A DNA stretch of 64,000 bases from Sciurus carolinensis (GCF_902686445.1 NC_062232.1:91250932-91314931), one strand, 5' to 3'; counted from the stretch's first letter, positions 34,206 through 46,250 are shown. The notes: generated from the letters alone by a model not told the origin. Program-made: numbers and translations.

Positions 34206-34560
34206 CTAGAGTATTTTTTGGTGACTGTCTCACTGATGACCATTTAGGACACTTTATTATTTTTTTGTTCACAAATAATGCTGCAGTGAACATTTTATCC
34301 ATTCATCTTGGTGCATGTGCATAGTAATTTTGTTCTAATGTAAATTCCTAGAAGTGAAATTGTTAAGTCAAAGTAAATGGGCATTCAAAAATATTGATAA
34401 ATACTGACAAGTTGTTCTCCAAAAATTATGTACCTTGTTCTTATTGCCATGTAGTATGTGTCAGGGTTTTGTTACATTAGTTCATACAGATTATGTCATT
34501 TAAATTTGGAATGATTTGCAATATTTTATTATACAACTATTCAAACATACTAAAAAATGG

Positions 34561-35360
34561 AAATATAAGAATGAACAACTGTATAACCTCCAGATGGATT
34601 AAAAATTAACATCTTTTCACATTCTCTTACTAAGAAGATCTCTGCTAAGTTTGCTAAATTATTGCAGAGAAAGCTGCAGATATGTTAATTGTTCAGTTCT
34701 ATATGCTTCAGCCTATAGTTCCCAAGAATAAGGACATTCTTTTGTGTAAACATACTATTCTCACCCTTCAGAAAAAAATCAATTAATTCTGTAATACCGT
34801 CTACTTTGTTTATATTCATATTTCCTTACTTGTCCCCAAAACTTCTTTATGTACCTTTTTTTTCCCTAAATAATGATCTGGTTTCAAGCATTGCTTTGAC
34901 TGTCCTGTTTAGTTTTGTTGTTTTACTCTAGAACTAGTTCTCTTTTCCTTCTTCATTTACAATATTGAAGGGTTTTTATTTTTGGTACAGGGGACTGAAC
35001 CCAGGGGTGCTTAACCACTGAGGCATATTCCCAGCCCTTTTTATGTTTTATTTTGAGATAGGGTCTTGTTAAATTGTTTAGAGCCTCACTTGTGATCCTC
35101 TTGCCTCAGCCTCCTGAGTCCCTGGGATCACATGTGTGCACCACCACTCCTGGACTATTGAAGTTTTGATGAATTGTTTTGTAGAGTTGTTTTATAGAAT
35201 GCCCCACATTCTATATTTGCCAGAATATTTCCTGTTGGTAATGTTTTGTTTTTTAATGGCAACATGGTATTCTGTTCTACAAATGTATGGGGGTTTATTT
35301 AACTAGTCCTATAGTGATGGTCATTTAGATTGTAGGTGTTCCTTTTGTAGATTCTCTAAG
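34561..35360 (-). mobile_element. Ancient L1 3' UTR/ORF2 fragment, antisense, interrupted by SINE
   Basis: 'attaaaaattaacatcttttcacattctcttac', 'tgttcagttctatatgcttcagcctatagttccc' and 'tggcaacatggtattctg' look like L1M sequence. Confidence 0.45.
34971..35155 (-). mobile_element. B1-ID dimeric SINE, antisense, with target-site duplication
   Basis: 'ggtacaggggactgaacccaggggtgc' ID half, B1 half ending 'ggatcacatgtgtgcaccacc'. TATTGAAG at 34963-34970 and 35156-35163. Confidence 0.9.
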
Positions 35361-35907
35361 AAGCAGTGTTTAGTCCCAGGGAGTTGGGCGCAGTAATAGG
35401 CTACAGTTTAAGACTGTGGTCAGTTAATGAAGATAAGCTGTTCCAGAGCCAAACTTTATTGGAAGGAACATCACCAAGAGCAGTTTTAACTGTGGGTTGT
35501 ATCCTTTCCCTGCTAAGGGAAATGGATTATCTTTTTTCACTCTTCTCATTTATTTTGAGAAGCTGTAGTCCAGAGCTAAGCTGAGACTAGCATCCTCTCT
35601 ATGTGACTATATACCCTCACTCATCATTAGTCATGGACACTTCTGGTAATGTCAAGTCTCCTGGGATATGGTGAGAGCTCCCTCGACTTATAGCATGAAT
35701 CCCTCCTTCATACAGGTGTTCTCACCTCAGCCTGTCCTTCCCTCCTTATCTCCAGGGAGCCAAAGGCTAGCCTTTCCATCTGTGCGTCAGATTCTGTCCC
35801 CTTTTGACTGCTTCCTTTCCTCTTGCCATCTACTGGCATCCTGCTTCTCTTGCTTCTTCACCTTCTCCCTCTCTACTGGCTCCTTCCCTCAATCTATGAA
35901 TTATGTT
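35361..35907. other. Low-repeat intronic block
   Basis: No repeat recognised; pyrimidine-rich toward the end. Confidence 0.4.
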
Positions 35908-35925
35908 CAGATTTCTCCCATTCTT

Positions 35926-36124
35926 TTTTTTTTTTTTTTTTTGGTACGAGGGATTTAACCCAGGGCACTTAAGCACTGAACCACACCCCCAGCTCTTTTA
36001 GCTTTTTTAAATTTTTTATTTTGAGACTGGGTCTCTCTACATTGCCGAGGCTGACTGAACTCACAATCCTCCTTCCTCAGCCTCCTGAGCCACTGAGATT
36101 ACAGGTGTGTGCCACTGTGCCTGG
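35926..36124 (-). mobile_element. B1-ID dimeric SINE, antisense, with 18-bp target-site duplication
   Basis: T20 run, ID half, B1 half. Exact CAGATTTCTCCCATTCTT at 35908-35925 and 36125-36142. The perfect long duplication and long T-run point to a relatively young insertion. Confidence 0.95.
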
Positions 36125-36142
36125 CAGATTTCTCCCATTCTT

Positions 36143-37307
36143 AACAGTTACTTCCCTGTATTGCTACTACCCTTCAGTTATGGCTTCTTTCTCTCTCTAC
36201 CCACTCTCTCCTCAAAAGATTATAGAGGACCAGGGTCTGCAAAATAGAGTGCATAAGATGTTCCATTAGCACATTTAAAGGAAGCATTAGCATTTCCAAA
36301 TCTCATCCTTTTAAACTGACACGTTTGTGTTTTCTGGTGTACATTGGGCATGCGTCTGTTTTGTAACATACAGTTGTATGTGTGTTTTATTTGCCTCACT
36401 TTCATCTCTTCTTATCCTTGCCTATACTCTTGCAATCCAGGCCCACATCTCCACTGAATTATAAGCATCTCTGCCAGGCTGTTTCAGAGGCACCACAAAT
36501 TTGACATCGTCCTAGCCTCTTTTCTTGTACCCCACCTTCTCCATCTAGTCTTTACCTTTGACTGTAGGTCCCAAGTTAGGGAGAAGCCCCAGCATCCTAG
36601 CAACTACCTAAGCCATCAGCTTGCGAGTCATCTTTTTCTTTCCTTTTCTTTTTCTGTATAACTCCCTATCCATTCAGTTCATTACTCCTGGTGATTCAGC
36701 TTCCTGAACTTCTCCCAAATCTGCCCATCCTCTCTTTTCTCACTCCCTCTGCCTTAGGCTTTATGTCAACATTCCCATCACTAGTTTCTAACTGGTTTCC
36801 CTGTCTCCGGTAGTATCCCGTGTATACATTTACTAACAGGAGCTCTCTACAACTGTCACTATCTGCATGAAAGAAAACTCAAACCAAAGCTAACACTTAA
36901 TCTAAAGAGCATCCCATGATCTTTTGCTGCACTGATATTAATTTCTTATCTGTTAGCCCTCTCTACTTCACTATGGAGTTTTATAGGGCAGAGGTCCCTA
37001 TCATACAAAATGATCATTGCTGCATTGCAAGAGTCAAACATGTTACCTACCACCCAGTGGTCCCTTAGTAAGTGTTCCTTGCTTATTTGATGAGAATGAG
37101 GATAGGATCATCCTAACTGAGCGGTACTGTTGTTCCTTTGAGCAACAAAGAGAATTCCAGTGAGAAACCCTGACCTAGAGATGGACCTAAAGAATGGACT
37201 GGGTTGGGAAGCCTAAGTACCCTGGTAGTCACCCACCAAATGTACAGATTTGTGACTTATGGCTTGTGAAGCAGACCCAAGTGCCATCATCTCTTGTTGG
37301 AAGCTGT
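36143..37307. other. Low-repeat or diverged intronic block (possible L2)
   Basis: Pyrimidine-rich text such as 'ctcactccctctgccttaggc' near 36630-36970 might be an old L2. No gene. Confidence 0.35.
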
Positions 37308-37438
37308 TTTTTACCTGGTACAGGGCATTGAATCCAGGGATACTTTACCACTGAGTTACATCCCCAGTCCTTTTTACTTTTATTTGTGATCCTATTGCCT
37401 AAGTCTTCCATATTGCTGGAATTACAGGTGTGTGCCAC
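37308..37438 (-). mobile_element. B1-ID dimeric SINE, antisense, internally deleted
   Basis: ID half intact, B1 half shortened: 'tttttacttttatttgtgatcctattgcctaag...ggaattacaggtgtgtgccacc'. Confidence 0.82.
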
Positions 37439-37589
37439 CAATCTGAGGTATGCTGAAGGTTCTTTCTCAGGCAGAATGATTAAGCGAAACTCTAGCTTTA
37501 GACCCAGAGAGACCTGGTATTCAGTCTTGCTGGCTGGGATTGAAATTCCAGCTCTACTAGTTACTGGAAGGATTAATGTCAAGGTGGAG

Positions 37590-37800
37590 GATAATGATTG
37601 TAACAGCTAATGTTTATTGAGTTCATATATATGTCAGCACTGGACCAAGAACTCTATTTGCATTATCTCACCTAATTTCACCACAAGCGGATGAGGTGGA
37701 TACTATTATCATTCCCATTTTACAGATGAGCCAGCTGACACACAGCAAGATTAAGTGATTTACCAAAGTTACATAGCAATTAAAGGAAGCTAGATTTCAA
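37590..37800 (-). mobile_element. MIR SINE, antisense
   Basis: 'taacagctaatgtttattgagttcatatatatgtcagcac', 'attcccattttacagatgagccagctgacacacag'. Confidence 0.78.
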
Positions 37801-40525
37801 TCTCAGCAGTCCACCTCTATGCTGGAGAGATTTATTTGGGAGTCAGAACTAGGAATTTGGATCAGATTACCTAATAAATGAAAATAGAGAAGAGAGCCAA
37901 AGAATTGGTTCTGGGGTCCTGTAATATTTAGAGATGAGGAACATAAGGAAGATCCAGCAAAGGAGATTGAGAATGAAAGCCTTTTAGACGGGGACAGAAT
38001 AAAGGGAGAGAAGTGTCCTCTATGGCAGCCTAGTGCAGAAAATGTTTTAAGGGTGAAGGAATCATCAACTCCATCAAATGCTGCTGGTAAAATGAGTAAG
38101 ACGCGGCTTGAAAATTGACCATGACTAGCATATCCAGTTATACAGATTGTCAACTGCACAAGAGGGTGATTGGGCCCCAGATCTCTCTGATACCCTGGCA
38201 TGGTTTGAGTCTGAGCAGAAAAAGGGCATGTACTTATTCTACTTCTATTTCATGCAAAGACACGACATAAGCCCTCTGTGTGTTGCCCATTAGAATTAAC
38301 AAAATGGAACTTGTGGATAACTTCAACAAAACAATTTGGGTAAAATGATGAGAGTGAAAATTTGGAAGAATTTGGGTGGAAGAATATTTCAGAGGAGAGC
38401 TACCAAGGGTTCTGAGTTAGAGACAAGTCTTTTGAGGAGTTTTCCTCAAAAGTATAAAGGGAAGCAGAGAATTGGAGGTAGTAGCTGGAGCAGAAAGTAG
38501 GATCAAGGGTTTTTGTTTCTTTAGATGAAAGATAGCACAGCATGCTTATTTTCTTGCTAGTGAAGAACGGGTCAGTTGCTGGCGTGACCATCCTTGAGTA
38601 GGTGAGAAGGATGGTATGTACTGCATGGATGGCAAGATTAAGAGCACAGGGCGTCCTGCATAGAGACAGGAGAACCAGCAGCTGTGAGCATGGGTGCAGG
38701 GAGCAGGGAGACATGGAGGTTCAAGCTCATGCAAATCCTCTTCCCACACCTCTCCCCCACCACCCTGTAAAACAGGCAAGATGGGGAAGGTTTGAGGCAA
38801 GTGGGAGGAGGCGTGAAATAGTTCCTTAGCAGAAAGGAGACTGAATGGCCTTCAAAGCATAGTTGCATTATAGGGCAACATTAGGAGTCTGCTCAAAGTT
38901 TGCTGTGATGAATTCAAAGAGTTAACAGTGTGGAATTATTCATATTTTTCTCCAGCCATGCTTGCTTGTATAGGGTTAGGGATGCAAAGGCAGAGAGTTG
39001 GGTTTAATCAGGAATGCAGTCTGGCAAGGCAAGCAGGAAAAAGGGAGAGAATGTCAGGAGAGTTAGAGAACGTACAGAAGGAAGTGCTGCTGGGCCTTGA
39101 ACTCAGTGCTGCGTGAATAGAGAGGTAGAAACGTGAGGTTGGTGGGGGCATTCAAGAGTTGGTAGGATCAACAGACTGAAGTCTTGGTGAAGTTGAAAAA
39201 ATGTCAACTGAGGTATGAGGAGGAGTTGGAAAGTGGAGTGCATTATAGAGGTTACAGAGGAGTCACAGGTCTTGATTGATAATGACAGGTATGACCAAGG
39301 GAATAGGGATGAGGCAACATGGAGAGAAGATCTTGGGTTGAGCAGAAAGAAATGCAAGGAGGGACCAGGGCATTACCACATACTGAAAACACAGGGATTT
39401 TGACCAGGGACTGTTGGGAAGAAGTGACAGGGAGGCAAGAGACAAATTCTGATGACTGTAGAGGGGGCCATATGTGACTTTAATAGGGAGGAATTCCTCT
39501 CATATCAGAGGAATGGTTTAAAAAAGGCAGAGAGAATGGTCTAGAAGAGACAGACATTTAGAAGTTCCAGTGAGAAGCGGAGAGGTGCCCTCCTTGACAA
39601 GTGACAGAAGAAGGTATTAGAGGAAAATACCCACCACTCGAGGGCTATTGGAGGGGGGCTAAGTTTTGGGTAAAGCAAAAAGGTAAAGGGACTGTTCACA
39701 GAAAAGTTTGAAGATATAGGAAATTTTTGCTAGTGATGGCTAGGGACTACAGAAAATAGTGTAGAAGAATTTCGAGAACTGGAGGAGGGATGGATGATGG
39801 GGCATATGATATGTATAGAGCCATACAGGGATTTGAATTTAGGTGTTGGGAGGTGACCCGGGATTCTTGGGATACTTTTGGTGGCTGAAATAAACAGGAT
39901 GCAGGACAGTGGGATTGGTAGTCTCCATGGCAGAGGATGGTGGTGCATGTGACTGTCCAGTCCAGGTTGGGAGGTGGGAGGGAGCAGGTTGGGGATCTTG
40001 CCACAGACAGGGTCCATGTACCCATGCAGGCAGTCTGACTCCAGAGGTCTGGTTAACCTTATCACTCTGTAATTTCAGTTCTAAAAACCATATTGACTTG
40101 GACGTGAGAAAGAAGTTAATGATTGTGTAGCTTAAAATATTTTTATTGCTTTGACTTTCAATTGCATCCATGTAGGTTGTAGCCCTGGGATTCCTCCAAC
40201 TGAAAAGGAACAAGACTGGACATTTAGAGTTCTTAAGTGTGAGATCTTTAGGTTAGAAGTGAATTAACTAAGTGAAAATTCTTCTGCAGGAAGTGTGGCA
40301 TTTCGTAGATATTGTTTGTAAAGTAGGGAAAAGAAGGTTGGGGAGACTATGAGAAAGTTCCTGGAACTCAGCCTGGACTCAGTGGCCACTGCTCAGTGCC
40401 CTTTGTCTTCTTCCCCCACGTCTAATGCTTCTTCCTTGGGTGTTCTTTAACTTCTCTGTGCCTTAGTTTCCTTATCTGTCAAATGGGGATGATCATAGTC
40501 CCTGCTCCTCAGGAAAGTGTAACAA
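37801..40525. other. Low-repeat, purine-rich intronic block
   Basis: Long A/G-rich + strand with no repeat that I can name except a MIR-like tail near 40440-40500 ('gtgccttagtttccttatctgtcaaatgggg'). Open frames here, mostly on the bottom strand, look like chance. Confidence 0.4.
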
Positions 40526-40527
40526 AT

Positions 40528-40577
<50 letters not shown>

Positions 40578-40806
40578 CAAGTTTTATATATATATATCCA
40601 TATATGTAAAACCATATATATACCATATACCATCCATATATATACCATATATAACATATATACCATATATACCATATATAGAATATATGGCATATATATA
40701 ATGGTATATATATACCAAGTTACTTATTTATATATTATATATATTAACTTGATATATATATATAGATATATATACACACATACACACACACACACATATA
40801 TATATC
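40526..40806. repeat. AT-rich compound microsatellite, ~280 bp
   Basis: Long alternating (TA)n/(AC)n with a repeated ATATACCATA-type motif; highly self-complementary. Confidence 0.95.
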
Positions 40807-41268
40807 AAGTTAAACTCTCCTTGTGCTCCCTGTCTCCAAAGTAGGGAGTTCTTGGAATAAGAGTGAGGCAGCCATCAGAGGAAGGAAACTCTGGTGGGGG
40901 TGTCACTCTCTCGGCCACCCTAATTGAGGTCTGTGGCTAAGGTGGCTACAGAGGTGCAGTGGGTCAGTGACAAGAGGCTCAGGAGCTGTGAGGCCTGTAT
41001 TGTAGGGCAAGCTTGGCCACTGTATGATGTGGGGCTGGGGCAACAGTGGATGGAACAGGCTATGAAGGTGAGAATCATTTGAATAAGGAGGTGCTGGGCC
41101 CAGTTACCATATGGAAGAACAGGGAAGGACATATGGTAGTCATACTGCTATTCCTGCTGCTGCTGCTACTGCTGTTACCAATCTGGTTATTATAACAGCG
41201 CTCCTCCCCATCCAACCCTTCCTATGTGTCAGGCTTTTGTGGGGGGAGCAAGCAGGGGAAGCAGAGTA
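40807..41268. other. Low-repeat intronic block
   Basis: A short CTG/CTA-rich stretch (41147-41175) apart, nothing recognised. Confidence 0.45.
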
Positions 41269-41633
41269 CAATCAGCCCCTCGTAGTCTTGGGTTGCACAT
41301 CTGCAGATTTCCCATCCATATATTTAACCAGTCATGGATTGAGGATATTTAAAAAATGATATCTGTAATGAAGAGGTACAGACTTTTGTTGTCATTAGTC
41401 CCTGAATACAGTATAACAGCTATTTATATAACCGATATATAATCTATATATTAGATGTTATAAGTAATCTATAAGTAAGTAATCTACAGATGATTTAAAA
41501 TATACAGAAGAATATATGTAGGTTGTATGTGAACACAATGCCATTTTACGCAAGGGACTTGATCATTTGCAGATCTTGGTGTCTGTGGAGTTCCTGGAAC
41601 CAATCCCCACAGATATCAAGTGACCATATACTG
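41269..41633 (+). mobile_element. MER2 (Tigger-type) MITE
   Basis: 'aatcagcccctcgtagtcttggg' start, 'gtacagacttttgttgtcattagtccctgaata', 'aagtaatctacagatgatttaaaatatac', end 'gaaccaatccccacagatatcaag'. Almost complete MER2. A TA dinucleotide (41267-41268) precedes it. Confidence 0.85.
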
Positions 41634-41639
41634 GCTAAA

Positions 41640-41860
41640 ACTATAAATTCTAGAGCAGACTGCTTGAGTTTGAATCCTGGCTCTATCACCAAATGAGTTG
41701 TGTGTCCTTTAGTAGGTTATCTAAGTTCTCCATACCTCAGTTTAACATCTCTAAAATGGAGATAATGGGAACAGTGCAATTTTTATGATGATTAGTTTAA
41801 GTAAATGGTTTACAAAGAGTTCCTGACATGGAGATTATATAAGCATTTGTTGTATTTTTA
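41640..41860 (+). mobile_element. MIR SINE
   Basis: 'gagcagactgcttgagtttgaatcctggctctatcacc', 'ctccatacctcagtttaacatctctaaaatgg', ends 'tcctgacat'. Confidence 0.75.
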
Positions 41861-41874
41861 AACGTTTAAAAATT

Positions 41875-42070
41875 GTACACTACTTGTGTGACACCATACT
41901 TATTTCCATTTCACTGATGCCAAACCTAGGGCAGAAAGATTGTATGACTTGTCCTGGGCCACAGGACTGATAAGTAGCAGAGCCAAGTCTAGAACACAAA
42001 TTTGACAGACTCCAAAGTCCTAGCTTAGAGCCACAGCACTTAACTGCTACCCTGGACATGCAGGTGGACA
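41875..42070 (-). mobile_element. MIR SINE, antisense (next to a sense MIR)
   Basis: 'tttccatttcactgatgccaaacctagggcagaaagat', 'cctgggccacaggactgataagtagcagagcc'. Confidence 0.6.
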
Positions 42071-42379
42071 TTTTGCTTTCTAGGAGGTCTTTAAGGGAGG
42101 GAGGGGCAGGTGACCATTTTGAGTCCAGATGAGTAATTGATCACTGGAATTGGAGATGTCAGCAGGGGGACTGCTTGAGAGTGTGCTGGCACTATTGGCC
42201 ACAGGCCCTTGGCCTGGTTCTCTGCTGCCACAGTGGGACAGCAACCTGACTTCAAGCCCATTTCAGGGAAAGCTCAAGGTTCTAGTTTATAGCCAGAGGG
42301 CTGAGCCTTCTTAAGACTTTTTCCTCCTTGAGTATTTTCTAGGTGACCTGAGCAAAGAGTCAGTCAACCTTTTTGTACC

Positions 42380-42560
42380 TCAGGCTCCTTTTATGTCAAA
42401 CAAAGAGAAAGTGAGTAGCTCATGAATGTGAAAACATTTGAAAAGTATAAAGCAGTGTGCATGTATGAAAATATAACAGTAAACCCCACTATTATGTATA
42501 ATCATAGTGCACCAATACAAATATGGAAAATAGAAAGGTATATGACAGTACCCACATAAA
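42380..42560 (+). mobile_element. L1-like 3' tail remnant (tentative)
   Basis: 'ccactattatgtataatcatagtgcaccaatac' resembles the tail seen at 23590-23640. Family not certain. Confidence 0.35.
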
Positions 42561-43368
42561 ATAGTAGGGCCATCCTGACCATACTGAAAGCCAAACGTGG
42601 GCCTCTCAGGCCTCCAGACCTACCTTGTGCTAGTAATGCCCAGTGTCAGATCCTATAACCCATTCCAGCATCTTCTACAGAGACACTCAGAACCTTATCT
42701 CTATTTCTGGGCTTTTACATTCCCCTCTGCGAATATAAAGTAATCAATGAGCATCATTTGCATCCCTGGGAAATTCTCCTTTTATATGGATTGTCAAGAA
42801 CCAGAGCTACTGTCTGTGCCCAGGGTCTACAGTTGTCCCAGCTCCCATTCTGGGAGCTTTGCCATCTTTTGGTTTCAGACCTTGGCACACTGCAGATTTA
42901 TTTGGGCTTCTGTGTCTGGGGGGGCCTATAACTGCCTCCTCTCATTAGAACACAGTCTTGATTTTGTGCTTGCCCTGTAAGGAACAGGGAGGCAGCTGAC
43001 ACCTTCCCTTGGGTGTCCTTGTCTCTCTGAGCTGCCCTTGAGATCAATGTGTATCCGTTTGCACATTCACACACCTGTTAGTCTGCCCCATAGGTGAGGC
43101 CTGTTGCCAGCTGCTGAAGTTCATTTTCTCCCCAAAATTAAGTTAGCCACCCAAATGTTTCCATTTTCTGCCTACTGCCAAACTCAACAGCAGGATCCCC
43201 ATGCCAGGTTGAAACTATGCTTGGCTTTGGTAATCCATAGCTTCCATTCTGAGGGGGATTGGAAAAAGGATGAGTTTGTGGGTGTGTTGGATGTCAGGAG
43301 AGTGGGAATGTTCTTTTAGTACACTATGCCAGAATTGGCCAGATGCTTGGTCTTCATTCAAAAATAGG
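42561..43368. other. Low-repeat intronic block
   Basis: Nothing recognised; ordinary composition. Confidence 0.4.
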
Positions 43369-43493
43369 ACTGGGATTGTAGCTCAGTGGTACAGCACTTG
43401 TCTAGCATGTGTGAAGCACTGGGTTCTATCCTCAGTACCACATAAAAAATAAAATAAAGGTATTGTGTTCATCTACAACTAAAAATATTTTTT
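43369..43493 (+). mobile_element. ID SINE with target-site duplication
   Basis: Core 'actgggattgtagctcagtgg', long tail 'ataaaggtattgtgttcatctacaac'. AAAAATAGG at 43360-43368 and 43494-43502. Confidence 0.93.
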
Positions 43494-44150
43494 AAAAATA
43501 GGTCAAGCCCTGACTGACACCCAGGTATTCAAAGTGGAAACTTGTTATTCTTGGTTCTAGACCTGAACAAACTTAGCAATCTTTTTTTTTTTTTTCAATT
43601 TGGAAAATGAGAATAATAAATCCTTGATATGTTCTACATGTCAAATGAGAAATAAACTTTTAAATAGTTCACCATCTACTTGCCAGGAGTACGAAGTGGC
43701 ATAAGGTTGTGTTTCTCCAAGTATATTCTGCAGAATCCTAAGTGTTATTTTTTAAAGTCACTTGCTAAATAAATTTGAGAAACAATGGAGAAAAAATATT
43801 AAGTTGGATTATTATCTGTGGAGTTCACTCAAGTCCTTAACGTACAAATAACATACACAATGACTCTCCAAGTGGATATGTTATATGCAGCCTTTCTTAA
43901 ATTTTTAACCAAACTTTTTTTTAGTGAAGTACTTTTCAAGTATCATCTCTTTAAAATACACCTAGGAAGATTCTGTTCTAGGTCAGAAGTATATTCATCA
44001 TTTTTCTCTTAATTGTGAAAAGAACTGAACTGGTGAAATGCCTGGGGTTGCTAAAATGTGGGTCCTGAAGAGCAAGGGCATTCAAGTTCAGAATCTCCTT
44101 CAATAAGTGCTTCCTGTTCTGAAATGCTTCTCTCCATCTTGTCCTCACAG

Positions 44151-44229
44151 CTCCCTTTTGAATTGGAGATTTACTACATTCAGCATGTCATGCTCTATGT
44201 GGTGCCCATCTACCTGCTTTGGAAAGGAG
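44151..44229 (+). CDS. TMEM164: TMEM164 internal exon with the proposed catalytic His (human residues ~170-195)
   Basis: Coding exon that continues the exon at 5345-5411 in frame. It encodes [20 protein letters not shown] followed by YLLWKG and one base of the next glycine codon (phase 1 donor, GAG|GTAAGG). The acceptor CAG follows a pyrimidine-rich stretch. The segment [13 protein letters not shown] is a predicted membrane helix. By my count on the human protein, the His of the YYIQH motif (codon CAT, 44184-44186) is H181, reported to act with C123 in the acyltransferase active site; C123 would be in an exon upstream of this window. The reading frame is intact. The next exon (starting near AYTPEP in human) was not seen in the remaining 19.8 kb. 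Confidence 0.94.
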
Positions 44230-44230
44230 G

Positions 44231-45908
44231 TAAGGCCAGCACACAACACCCCTATGCCACCTCACACCTTACCTCTCTCTCTGTTTGGATTTGGAGGAGT
44301 CAACTACTTCTTGGGGGCCTATCAGCATCTTGAGCTGCTGCTTGGCTGGGTTTCTTCAGCATGATTGATGGCAGATACTGGGGACTGGGAAGATGGGTAT
44401 GGATGAGGCTTGCAAAAGAGTCTGGAGGCTTTTCAGAAATATCCTTCATGGGTTGAGCATGGTACCACTAACTGCCTGTCATAGGGCCTAGGCTTTGGGC
44501 TCTTGGCAGTGGCCTTGGATTTGCATGGTGCCCCCTATACTTTGTCACTTTCTTGTGCTTGTGTGTGCCCCCTGCTTCTGTGTGAAGTATACAGTGGAAG
44601 GACGAAATGGAGCACTTGGTCCCCTCGGGAGAGGGATCTTAGGTTCTTGCTCATTGCATCTATCCTCTCAGAACCCAAGAAGATACTGAAAGGGATGAGG
44701 CCTTGAGGGCCTGGGGTATTATGGGGTCGAGGGAAGAGGCAGGTGAACTAACAGAATCCTTCATGTAAAATAAACTATTGCAAACTTTTTTCATTTGGTC
44801 AAGAGGGAGAGTCCACCCACCTGGTAAAGACAGTCTGGAAAGGAAACTGATCTGTTTTTGTTTATATTGCCCCTTAAATGTTCCCCTCTCTCCACTGTGC
44901 AGTAGACAAAAGGAAAGAGAACTTCCCGGGCCTTTGTGGCCAAGCTGATCTTTTTTAGTGTTCTTCCCTTCCTGAAAGGCCCTATAACTGGGAGACATTG
45001 TCTTTTAGTCTTAATGACTAGTCTTTCTATCTTGATTGCTGGGACTCTTCTGGAAGACCCACTGTCCCTACATCAGGCAGCAAGAATTTTATTTCTATTG
45101 CACTAAAAGTGGCATGAGGCTACCTGGGCCCTTGAGCTCACTGGAGGGTGATCTGGAAGTTTTACTGGATTCTGATGCTTCTTGGTAGTTAGGAGATTTG
45201 TCTCCTATTTCCTGGTTCCTATCAATTAGGCCTCCTTTCCATACATTTGTCTAAATCTCTGAGGCTGCTTTTATGCTGTATAGCCACTTGGGGTTTCACA
45301 CTGCCAAAGAACATTTTCATTTAGTTACATTTAGTTAGCTCTAAAAGCGTTGGTTTCCATTCTGAGCTTTAAGGGAAGTCTGAAGTTCCAATATCTGTGA
45401 TCCTTTTGCTGTTACTCAGGTCTGTCCCGTGTGACACAGGCAACAGCCTCCTGATCATAGTCAAGTCTCAAAGATAAACTGATTCTAAATTGAACCTAGA
45501 AACCAGACCCCTACCCTCATTGTTCCTGTCTTCTGATTTGTGTGGTGGGGACTGTACCCGAATACTTAAATGGCTTTAGTTAAACCTCTTTATACTCAGG
45601 TAAGCATGAAAAGCTGTCAGGTACCTGAGCTAGACTGGTTGACGTGGAAAATATCAAGTAGCCTTCCCTCCTCCCTCCAAAAGAACAATCTGGAATGCTG
45701 CGCCCTCTAGACTAGGCTGACTCCTCTGCAGCTTTCTATTGGTTCTGGTGCTATGTTGTTTGAGGGAACTGAGCTGACGAAGCCTAGATTCTGAATCTTA
45801 ATTCCAGTTTGCTTACTACTTCTAGTGATTCTTCCCCCACCCCCAATACCTGACCCTGAGAAGAAACTGTAGCAACAGGAATAATATGCACAAAAAATAT
45901 CAGTGGCA
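44231..45908. other. Low-repeat intronic block downstream of exon
   Basis: Unique-looking sequence with no repeat or coding region recognised. Confidence 0.45.
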
Positions 45909-46010
45909 ATTTTTTTTTGAGACATTGCCCAGGTTGACCTTGAACACAGGATTCTCTGGTCTCAACTTCCTGACTAGCTGGAATTACAGGTGTGCATCCC
46001 CATGCCTGGA
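45909..46010 (-). mobile_element. B1 half of a dimeric SINE or B1 monomer, antisense
   Basis: 'tttttttgagacattgcccaggttgacc...tctcaacttcctgactagctggaattacaggtgtgcatcc'. ATCAGTG on both sides. No ID half seen. Confidence 0.75.
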
Positions 46011-46079
46011 TCAGTGATTACCTTTTATTGAGTGTATGTTGGGTTGACTACCTTTTATTGAGATAACACGTGACAGGCA

Positions 46080-46250
46080 TGCTTTGTGTATTTTCCCATC
46101 AGAGATAGCTGGATGAAGGATCAACCTTCTACAGAGGAGAAAATAAAGGTCCAGAAACATTAGGCACTTTGCCCACAGCCATAAGCAACAGAGCCAGGGT
46201 TCAAAGCCCAGCTTAAATTCCTTCCCAGACCAGGGCTGTTTCTCATACAG
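46080..46250 (-). mobile_element. MIR SINE, antisense
   Basis: 'gaggagaaaataaaggtccagaaacattaggcactttgcccacagcc...agagccagggttcaaagccc'. Confidence 0.7.

Larger units (their letters stand above)
33380..34560 (-). mobile_element. Ancient L1 tract, antisense, with two nested insertions
   Basis: Old L1 text before 33822 and after 34206 ('gttcacaaataatgctgcagtgaac', 'aattcctagaagtgaaattgtt'), interrupted by a young L1 piece and a dimeric SINE. Confidence 0.62.
5412..44150 (+). other. TMEM164: TMEM164 complete intron, 38.7 kb
   Basis: A GT-AG intron between the two exons. The donor is GTGAGT at 5412 and the acceptor is a C/T-rich tract ending in CAG at 44148-44150. It interrupts the gene between codons (phase 0). 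It is mostly interspersed repeats, including a complete antisense L1. No second gene was recognised inside it on either strand; the longer open frames belong to L1 or are chance frames. Confidence 0.88.

Noticed and set aside
38400..40213. Several 75-124-codon frames, mostly on the bottom strand, in a purine-rich block
   Set aside because: Purine-rich DNA gives long frames by composition; no splice context, no domain that I know.
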